A stretch of 11,337 nt of DNA. Source: Oscillospiraceae bacterium. Lineage in GTDB: Bacteria; Bacillota; Clostridia; Oscillospirales; UBA929. The stretch spans positions 1 through 11,337 of the forward strand of contig JAISVO010000077.1 in assembly GCA_031271525.1 (NCBI GenBank), given 5' to 3'. Below the pieces are notes generated by a model. The model did no database searches. It saw only the letters and a program-made list of their open reading frames with translations, and was not told where the DNA came from. A program made the translations under genes and the position numbers. Below are positions 6,007-11,337 of this stretch, piece by piece (within the stretch, counting starts at the first letter, position 1; each line of letters starts with the position of its first letter).

Positions 6007-6029
6007 GGTAATCGCGCAATGCGATTACC
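6007..6029. repeat. Perfect inverted repeat covering the leuS stop codon
   Basis: GGTAATCGC (6007-6015) and GCGATTACC (6021-6029) form a perfect 9-bp stem with a 5-nt loop. The leuS TAA (6027-6025) is inside the stem. No T tract follows on either strand, so it is not a classical intrinsic terminator. It may mark the mRNA 3' end or aid factor-dependent termination before the aspS promoter, which starts 48 nt further on. Confidence 0.6.
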
Positions 6030-8442
6030 CCTTGAAGATCAAATTGACCAACTTATCGGGCACGACGAACGCCTTGTCGGGCGTCCGTCCGCCGGCAAAC
6101 GTGGCCACCTTCTCGATGGCGAGCGCGGCCGCGATGGCTTCGTCCTGCCCGCAGCCCCGAGGGACGGTCGCCGTTCCCCGCAGTTTGCCGTTGATCTGCA
6201 CCGCAAGCTCCACCGTTTCCTCCACCGTCTTGGCGGGGTCAAAGACGGGCCATTCTGCTTGGCAGATCAGGCCTTTGCCGCCGTACAGCTCCCACAACTC
6301 CTCGCAGAGGTGGGGCGCAAAGGGCGAGAGCAGCCGAAGCAGCACCTTGACATCGCCCCGGGTACAACCCTTCTCCAGAGCGGTGCAGAGGGACATCATC
6401 GCGGCGATAGCGGTGTTGAATTTCAACTCCTCAATGTCCTCTGTGACCTTCTTGATAGTTTGGTGCAGCTTGATCTCCAACTCCGGGGTGATACGCTCGT
6501 CTTTGGCGGCGGCGTGCGATACCGACCAGACGCGTTCGAGGAAGCGGCGGCAGCCCTTGATCGCTTTGTCCGACCACTGACAACCCTTCTCGAAGTCGCC
6601 GATGAAGAGGATGGTCAGCCGCAGGGTATCCGCGCCGAACCCTCGCACCACCTCGTCCGGATCCATCCCATTGTTCTTCGTTTTGGAGATTTTCGTACCG
6701 TCCGAGCCGAGGATGAACCCGTGGCTGGTACGTTTCTTGTAGGGCTCCGGCTCTGCGCAGATCCCGATGTCGTAGAGGAACTTATGCCAGAACCGGCTGT
6801 AGAGCAAATGCAAGGTGGTGTGCTCCATCCCGCCGTTATACCAGTCCACCGGCATCCAGCGCTCCAGCGCTTCCTTTGACGCGAGGGCGTTATCGTTGTT
6901 CGGGTCGGTGTAGCGCAAAAAGTACCACGAGGAACCCGCCCATTGGGGCATGGTGTCCGTCTCCCGTTTCGCGGACGCGCCGCACTTCGGACAGGCGGTA
7001 TGCACCCAGTCGGTGATTGCCGCGAGAGGGCTTTCGCCCGTCTCGGTCGGCTGATAGTTTTTCACCTCCGGCAGACGGAGAGGTAGCTGGTCTTCCGACA
7101 AAGGCACCATCCCGCAGACCGGGCAATGGACGATCGGGATCGGTTCGCCCCAGTAGCGCTGGCGGGCAAAGACCCAATCGCGCAGCTTAAACCGCACCAC
7201 CGGTTCCCCCAGTCCCTTTTCCTTCAGCCACTCCGCCATCCTGACCTTTGCGGCGGCGACTTCGAGGCCGTTGAGAAAGCCGGAGTTGACCAAGACACCC
7301 GTCTCGGTGTCGGTGAACGCCTCTTTAGTCACGTCCCCTCCCGCGACGACCTCGATGACCGGTAAGCCAAATGCTTTGGCGAACGCCCAGTCCCGCTCGT
7401 CATGCCCGGGGACCGCCATGATTGCCCCGGTACCGTAGCTCATCAGCACATAGTCGGACACATAAATCGGGATGTTTTCGCCGGTAGCCGGATTGACCGC
7501 GCAGAGACCGTCCAAGCGGACGCCGGTTTTGTCCTTGGCAAGCTCGGTGCGTTCAAAGTCGCTCTTCTTGGCGGCGGCGCAACGGTAGTCGCTTGTTTCG
7601 GCTTTGTTCTTCACGATTGCATTCGCCGCAAGGGGGTGTTCGGGGGAGATGACCATATAGGTCGCGCCGAAGAGGGTATCCGGGCGGGTGGTGTAGACCC
7701 GCAGGTCCCCCAAGCTCTCTCCGCCGCCAGTCACGACGGGGAAGGAAATTTCGGCGCCCTCGCTCCGCCCGATCCAGTTCTTCTGCTGCGCCGCCACCCG
7801 GGAGGGGTAGTCGCACAGGTCGAGATCGTCCAGCAAACGCTGGGCGTACGCCGTGATTTTGAGCATCCATTGGCTCTTGTCCCGGCGCTCGGCGGGGGTG
7901 TCACACCGCTCGCATAGCCCCCCGATCACCTCTTCGTTGGCGAGGACGCATTTACACGAAGGGCACCAATTGACCGGCATGTTGGACTTATACGCAAGCC
8001 CTTTTTCAAACATCTTGAGAAAAATCCACTGGGTCCACTTGTAGTACGCCGGATCGGTAGTGTTGATCTCACGGCTGTCGTCGAAGGAGTAGCCCAGCCG
8101 CCGGATCTGACCCCGGAAATGCGTGACATTGTTTCTCACCACCTCGGAGGGGTGGATGTTATTCTTGATGGCGTAGTTCTCGGCGGGCAACCCGAAGGCG
8201 TCCCACCCGATCGGGAAAAGGACGTTATACCCCTGCATCCGCCGGGTCCGCGCCAGCACGTCCATCCCTGTGTACGGGCGGGGGTGGCCGATGTGCAGCC
8301 CGACGCCGGAGGGATAGGGAAACTCGATCAGACAGTAAAAGTTTTTCAGCCCGTCCCCGTCGGACGCGCGGAAGAAACCGCCGTCCAGCCAAATCTTCTG
8401 CCATTTCGGTTCGATTTCACCCGGCGTGTATTGGTTGTTCAT
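6025..8442 (-). CDS. leuS: Leucyl-tRNA synthetase
   Basis: A class I synthetase of 805 residues that charges tRNA-Leu and edits mischarged products. The signature H-I-G-H is at 50-53 in the usual GLHIGHPRPYTGMD context. Cysteine pairs for zinc lie at about 160-180 (CPSC, CERC) and 440-487 (CPVC, CPKC). The CP1 editing domain (about 220-415) has TTRPDTLFGA and GHDERDWAF with the conserved Asp. The second ATP motif reads K-I-S-K-T (584-588), a variant of KMSKS, followed by KNNGMDPDEVV as in E. coli. I chose ATG 8442 because GAGG (8455-8452) lies 9 nt upstream and the protein then begins MNNQYTPGEIEPKWQ, as is usual. ATGs at 8457 and 8451 are possible but have no such spacing. It starts 1 nt after the rsfS stop and is the last gene of its operon. 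Confidence 0.97.
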   Translation of the reverse strand: MNNQYTPGEIEPKWQKIWLDGGFFRASDGDGLKNFYCLIEFPYPSGVGLHIGHPRPYTGMDVLARTRRMQGYNVLFPIGWDAFGLPAENYAIKNNIHPSEVVRNNVTHFRGQIRRLGYSFDDSREINTTDPAYYKWTQWIFLKMFEKGLAYKSNMPVNWCPSCKCVLANEEVIGGLCERCDTPAERRDKSQWMLKITAYAQRLLDDLDLCDYPSRVAAQQKNWIGRSEGAEISFPVVTGGGESLGDLRVYTTRPDTLFGATYMVISPEHPLAANAIVKNKAETSDYRCAAAKKSDFERTELAKDKTGVRLDGLCAVNPATGENIPIYVSDYVLMSYGTGAIMAVPGHDERDWAFAKAFGLPVIEVVAGGDVTKEAFTDTETGVLVNSGFLNGLEVAAAKVRMAEWLKEKGLGEPVVRFKLRDWVFARQRYWGEPIPIVHCPVCGMVPLSEDQLPLRLPEVKNYQPTETGESPLAAITDWVHTACPKCGASAKRETDTMPQWAGSSWYFLRYTDPNNDNALASKEALERWMPVDWYNGGMEHTTLHLLYSRFWHKFLYDIGICAEPEPYKKRTSHGFILGSDGTKISKTKNNGMDPDEVVRGFGADTLRLTILFIGDFEKGCQWSDKAIKGCRRFLERVWSVSHAAAKDERITPELEIKLHQTIKKVTEDIEELKFNTAIAAMMSLCTALEKGCTRGDVKVLLRLLSPFAPHLCEELWELYGGKGLICQAEWPVFDPAKTVEETVELAVQINGKLRGTATVPRGCGQDEAIAAALAIEKVATFAGGRTPDKAFVVPDKLVNLIFKG

Positions 8443-8443
8443 C

Positions 8444-8791
8444 TCATTCATCCTCATTCACAAAAACCTTGGCGTCCGCCCAGAGCCGCTCGATCGAGTA
8501 GAACTCTCGCGCCTCCCGCTGCAGAAGGTGGACGACCACCGAGCCGTAGTCCAGAAGCACCCAGCTCCCGCTGTTCCGCCCCTCGGTGTGCCCCGGGGTG
8601 ATGTCCTCCTTCTTCAGGACAAACTCCACCTCTTCGGCAAGGGTTTTCAGGTGCGGCGCGGAGGTTCCGGTCGCGATCACGAAGTAATCGGCCAGCGTCG
8701 TCAGCTCGGCGACCTCCAGCAGACGGATGTCCGCCGCCTTTTTATCGTTTAATATATGCGCGATTCTGCCCGCGAGTTTCTTGGGTTCCAT
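8444..8791 (-). CDS. rsfS: Ribosome silencing factor RsfS (YbeB/Iojap family)
   Basis: A 115-residue RsfS, which binds protein L14 of the large ribosomal subunit and blocks joining of the subunits when nutrients are short. Family marks are ADYFVIATGTSAPHLK (about 34-49), then GSWVLLDYGSVVVHLL and the C-terminal REFYSIERLWADA, all conserved in this family. Length is normal. ATG 8791 is preceded by a GGGGGG run about 7 nt upstream, which lies across the end of the preceding LCP gene; the gap between the two genes is 3 nt. The order yqeK-LCP-rsfS-leuS fits its usual surroundings in Clostridia. Confidence 0.96.
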   Translation of the reverse strand: MEPKKLAGRIAHILNDKKAADIRLLEVAELTTLADYFVIATGTSAPHLKTLAEEVEFVLKKEDITPGHTEGRNSGSWVLLDYGSVVVHLLQREAREFYSIERLWADAKVFVNEDE

Positions 8792-8794
8792 ATG

Positions 8795-9970
8795 TCATCC
8801 CCCCGTATATGTTTCGGTCAGTTTCGTATATTCCACCAGTTCTTCCCCGATGGGGATGCCGAACGGGTTGATCGTCCCGTTGATCAGTTTCAGCGCCTCC
8901 TCGGCGAGCACCATCTCATAGTAGCCGTTGTGCGCGCTGTTCGGAATCTCCGCCGGCTGGATGACCGTCTTTGTCGGCAGGGTGTGCATCTCCACGTTGT
9001 CCATCCCGATCTTCGCGATCTGCTCGGCGTACCAGAGCATGTTGTTCCAGTTGAGGTCGCTTGTTAGGTTGTCTTTTGCGATGTCGATGTATTCGCCGAT
9101 CTTCCCCCAATTGGCGAGGGCTTTCTTCGCGACCGCGATCAACAGCTTCTGCTGGGTCTCCATCCGCCCGTAGTCGTCGTAGCCTGTTTTGTCGATGGGG
9201 TTAACCCGGAACCGCACCAACTGGAGGGCTTGTTCGGCGTTCAGGTGCTGCATCCCCTTCTGGAGGTCAATTCCCTCTCCCGGCACATACATCCGCATCG
9301 GCACGTTGAAGTCCACGCCGTCAACCGCCCGGATCAGCCTCTTGAACCCATCGTAGTCCACCACCGCCGCGTATTCGGGCTGATAGCCGATCAGGGTGGC
9401 GATCTCCTTCTTCAGCTGCGGGATACCCCGGTCGTCCTCCTCGATCCCGCTCCGCTGCATATACGAGCTGTTGATCTTCTTGACGGTGCGCGGCGCGCTC
9501 TCAACAATTGTGTCACGGGGGACCGACAGCATGTGGCAAGTGCCCGCCTCAGTGTCCAGAGTGACGACGATCAAGGTGTCGGCAAGGGACTCGTTCAGCC
9601 CCGCTAAGAGGAAGGTGTACACCCCTTCGCGCTTCTCATACTTCACCTCTTGCACGGGCGACGGCGAGGGCTGGGGGGCAGCGCCGGACGGCGTCGGTTC
9701 CGGGGCAACATCGGACGGCAGCGCGACCGACGACGGGGAAGGCTGGTTGATGACAATTGGCGTGTCGGCGTCCGGCGGACGGATCATCAGCCGGAGGGTA
9801 ATCAAAAAGCCTGCCGCGAGGACGGCCAGCGCCGCAAGGGAGATCAAGAGGATCCGAAGCCACAGCGGGCGGCGTCTCCACCACCCAAGAAACCCCCTCG
9901 CCTCGGCGAGCGGAAGCGGGTCGTCCTCCCCCACCCGTTTGCCCGTGTAGGGGCGTCTGAAAAACGCCAT
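8795..9970 (-). CDS. LytR-CpsA-Psr (LCP) family cell wall glycopolymer ligase
   Basis: A 391-residue membrane protein of the LCP family, which transfers lipid-linked glycopolymers such as teichoic acids to peptidoglycan on the outer face of the membrane. A basic N-terminus is followed by one membrane helix (about 37-60). A Pro/Ser-rich linker (about 65-109) then leads to the LCP domain from about 115. Conserved elements are S-V-P-R-D (149-153, the Arg contacts the pyrophosphate), KINSSY, GVDFNVP, LNAEQALQLVRFR and D-Y-G-R-M-E-T-Q-Q. The open frame runs up to 10021, but ATG 9970 is preferred: GGAGGGG lies about 10 nt upstream and the start then falls just past the yqeK stop. Its substrate cannot be told from sequence. 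It is located between yqeK and rsfS, as in many Firmicutes. Confidence 0.93.
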   Translation of the reverse strand: MAFFRRPYTGKRVGEDDPLPLAEARGFLGWWRRRPLWLRILLISLAALAVLAAGFLITLRLMIRPPDADTPIVINQPSPSSVALPSDVAPEPTPSGAAPQPSPSPVQEVKYEKREGVYTFLLAGLNESLADTLIVVTLDTEAGTCHMLSVPRDTIVESAPRTVKKINSSYMQRSGIEEDDRGIPQLKKEIATLIGYQPEYAAVVDYDGFKRLIRAVDGVDFNVPMRMYVPGEGIDLQKGMQHLNAEQALQLVRFRVNPIDKTGYDDYGRMETQQKLLIAVAKKALANWGKIGEYIDIAKDNLTSDLNWNNMLWYAEQIAKIGMDNVEMHTLPTKTVIQPAEIPNSAHNGYYEMVLAEEALKLINGTINPFGIPIGEELVEYTKLTETYTGG

Positions 9971-9974
9971 CCTC

Positions 9975-10535
9975 TCACAACCCCTCCAGCCATCTAATCG
10001 CTTCTTCCGTATCCCTGTCAACCGGCTGCCCTAAGTCCCGGACATAGCGCAGCGTCGCTTTCAACCCCAACAGCATGGCTGTGTCCATGTCCGTATAGAT
10101 ACATCCCCGTATCTCCCGCAGTCCCGGGACATCCGCCCGGAACGGCTCCGCCCAGTCGGCGAGGTAGAGAATCTTTTCGGGAACCGTCATCCCGGCGCGC
10201 CCGGTGGAGTGCCACCGGATAGCCGAGACAATCCCGTCATCGTATCCCAACCGCTTCGCAAACGCCGCGCCGGTGATTGCGTGGCGGACATTCGGAACGG
10301 CGGCTTCACACATAACGGTAAGTATACCATATTCCCGCAGTAATTTCAACTGGTCGGGCGCTTCTTTCGTCATATCATGCAATAAGGCGGCTATTCGGGC
10401 GTCGTTTTCATCCCCGCCCCACCGCTTCGTCAGATTGACCGCAACCGACTCGACCCCCAAGGTGTGCAGAACCCGTTTGGGCGAAAGCCGCTCCCGCAGC
10501 AGTGTTCGCAGTTCGTCAGCCGTAGGCGGCGCCAT
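9975..10535 (-). CDS. yqeK: YqeK-type HD-domain hydrolase (probable Ap4A hydrolase)
   Basis: A 186-residue HD-domain protein of the YqeK family. Members described in Firmicutes split diadenosine tetraphosphate into two ADP and bind metal. The metal ligands are visible: His24 in VLHTLGVE, His53-Asp54 in ALLHDMTKE, His85 in NVRHAITGA, His109 in IRWHSTGR and Asp127 in LYLADWAEPFR. The ATG at 10535 has a strong Shine-Dalgarno site (GGAGG, 6-8 nt upstream) inside the end of nadD, which it overlaps by 20 bp. The nadD-yqeK pair is standard in Firmicutes. Confidence 0.94.
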   Translation of the reverse strand: MAPPTADELRTLLRERLSPKRVLHTLGVESVAVNLTKRWGGDENDARIAALLHDMTKEAPDQLKLLREYGILTVMCEAAVPNVRHAITGAAFAKRLGYDDGIVSAIRWHSTGRAGMTVPEKILYLADWAEPFRADVPGLREIRGCIYTDMDTAMLLGLKATLRYVRDLGQPVDRDTEEAIRWLEGL

Positions 10536-11034
10536 ACAGCCCCTCCTTCCGGATATACGCGAAGACGGAGGGATTCAGCAAGTCTTCACCGCGACCCACA
10601 GCCAGCAGTTTCCGCGCGTCGGTGCTGGATTCGGGCGTCCTCGGGAAGACATACACCTCGCAGAGTGCCCGCAGCTCGTCCGCTTTATACCACCGGTCAA
10701 ACATATCCCCCATATCCCTCCCCATTAGCAGGTAGATTTTTTTAGGGCGATACAGCCCTAACAGGTGCCGAACAGTATCGACGGTGTATCGCGCCCCACC
10801 GGCTAACTCATAGTCGCTCACAATCGTGTTGGGCAGACCGGCGGCCGCCAGCTCACTCATCTTCAAGCGATGGGTCACCGAGGGGGTTCCCTTGGGCAAT
10901 TCTTTGTGCGGCGGGTCGCCGGACGGCATCCAAATCAACCGGTCCAGCGCCAAAGCCGCAATCGCGCTCCGAGCGGCTTCGACATGCCCGATATGTGGCG
11001 GGTTGAAGCTCCCGCCATACAACCCCAGCGTCAC
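10516..11034 (-). CDS. nadD: Nicotinate-mononucleotide adenylyltransferase, short form
   Basis: NadD transfers AMP from ATP to nicotinate mononucleotide in NAD synthesis. From GTG 11034 it has 172 residues. Motifs are GLYGGSFNPPHIGH (4-17, with H-I-G-H), MPSGDPPHK, GGARYTVDTVRHL, a G-R-D-M element where G-A-D is usual, R-W-Y-K-A-D-E-L, S-S-T-D-A-R and YIRKEGLYG at the end. About 17 residues present in B. subtilis NadD between the 'RP' strand and the SST motif appear to be missing (VFPRTPESST). The open frame continues upstream to 11202, but that part overlaps rdgB; GTG 11034 forms GTGA with the rdgB stop. No clear Shine-Dalgarno site is seen, so the start probably relies on coupling to rdgB. 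Confidence 0.93.
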   Translation of the reverse strand: MTLGLYGGSFNPPHIGHVEAARSAIAALALDRLIWMPSGDPPHKELPKGTPSVTHRLKMSELAAAGLPNTIVSDYELAGGARYTVDTVRHLLGLYRPKKIYLLMGRDMGDMFDRWYKADELRALCEVYVFPRTPESSTDARKLLAVGRGEDLLNPSVFAYIRKEGLYGAAYG

Positions 11035-11337
11035 GACAGTTTTTCGAGGAGGGCGCGGAGCGCCTTCCCCCGATGGGAAACCCCGTCTTTTTCGTCCGGG
11101 GTCAGCTCCGCCATCGTCTTCCCGAGCGCGGGCAGAAAGAAAATGGGGTCGTAACCAAACCCGCCGTCTCCACGCGGGGCGGGCGCGATTTCCCCCTCGC
11201 ATACCCCCTCGGCGGTGACCTCCCGCCCATCTGGGTAGAGCAGGACTACAGAGGTGACGAACCGTGCAGAGCGGTCGGTATGCCCCTCCAACAAGGCCAA
11301 GAGGGTTTCGGTTCGCTTTCCCGGTTCGGCAAACCGT
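11031..11337 (-). CDS. rdgB: RdgB/HAM1-type XTP/dITP diphosphatase, partial (N-terminus beyond the window)
   Basis: The C-terminal 101 residues of an RdgB/HAM1 family pyrophosphatase, which removes non-canonical purine nucleotides (dITP, XTP) from the pool. The frame stays open to the window edge, so the first half is outside. Visible family marks are HTDRSARFVT, the G-G-F-G-Y-D-P-I-F-F motif, T-M-A-E-L-T-P-D-E-K and V-S-H-R-G-K-A-L-R-A-L near the end. The stop TGA (11033-11031) overlaps the nadD GTG. It is the first gene of the minus-strand housekeeping operon visible here; its promoter is not in the window. Confidence 0.95.
   Translation of the reverse strand, partial: RFAEPGKRTETLLALLEGHTDRSARFVTSVVLLYPDGREVTAEGVCEGEIAPAPRGDGGFGYDPIFFLPALGKTMAELTPDEKDGVSHRGKALRALLEKLS

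Noticed and set aside
5704..6879. A 391-residue plus-strand reading frame.
   Set aside because: It is the antisense shadow of leuS and the T-box leader; it has no ribosome site or recognisable domain, and the composition is Arg/His/Gly-rich as expected of a GC-rich shadow.
11035..11202. An N-terminal extension of nadD.
   Set aside because: It is the out-of-frame shadow of rdgB; the NadD fold starts directly at GTG 11034.
1..11337. CRISPR arrays, tRNA or rRNA genes, insertion sequences, attachment sites or phage genes.
   Set aside because: No spaced repeats, tRNA-like cloverleafs, transposase motifs or terminal repeats were found on either strand.

Overview
The window looks like a GC-rich member of the Clostridia, most likely an Oscillospirales-type gut Firmicute. 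Three things suggest this: the gene order rdgB/nadD/yqeK/LCP/rsfS/leuS, a T-box leader, and a stand-alone ECF S component under a cobalamin riboswitch. The assignment is inference from gene content; no rRNA is present to confirm it.

Left part (1-1286, plus strand): a sigma-A-type promoter, a cobalamin riboswitch ending in an intrinsic terminator, then two genes. These are a membrane-anchored DUF4430 (transcobalamin C-terminal-like) protein and an ECF transporter S component. Together they form a B12-repressed module, probably for uptake of cobalamin or a relative.

Middle part (1269-5959, minus strand): a promoter and T-box leader drive aspS-gatC-gatA-like-gatB. The synthetase carries a His in its anticodon-binding domain that is linked to non-discriminating AspRS, and the T-box bulge UGGC fits a tRNA with discriminator G. 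This points to tRNA-dependent asparagine synthesis: Asp is loaded on tRNA-Asn and then amidated. The striking point is the GatA-like subunit. It is only about 295 residues instead of about 485, has an intact reading frame and clean junctions with its neighbours, and has lost all three residues of the amidase Ser-cisSer-Lys triad. GatB looks intact. The operon therefore seems to encode an amidotransferase without its own glutaminase.

Right part (6025-11337, minus strand): a tightly packed housekeeping run in transcription order rdgB (cut by the window edge), nadD, yqeK, an LCP-family cell wall ligase, rsfS and leuS. Gaps are 4 nt or less, or the genes overlap, suggesting one operon with translational coupling. 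It ends at a stem-loop over the leuS stop codon, just before the aspS promoter.

There are no tRNA or rRNA genes, insertion sequences, CRISPR arrays or phage genes. The only long non-coding stretches are 1-369 and 5622-6024, and both are regulatory leaders.
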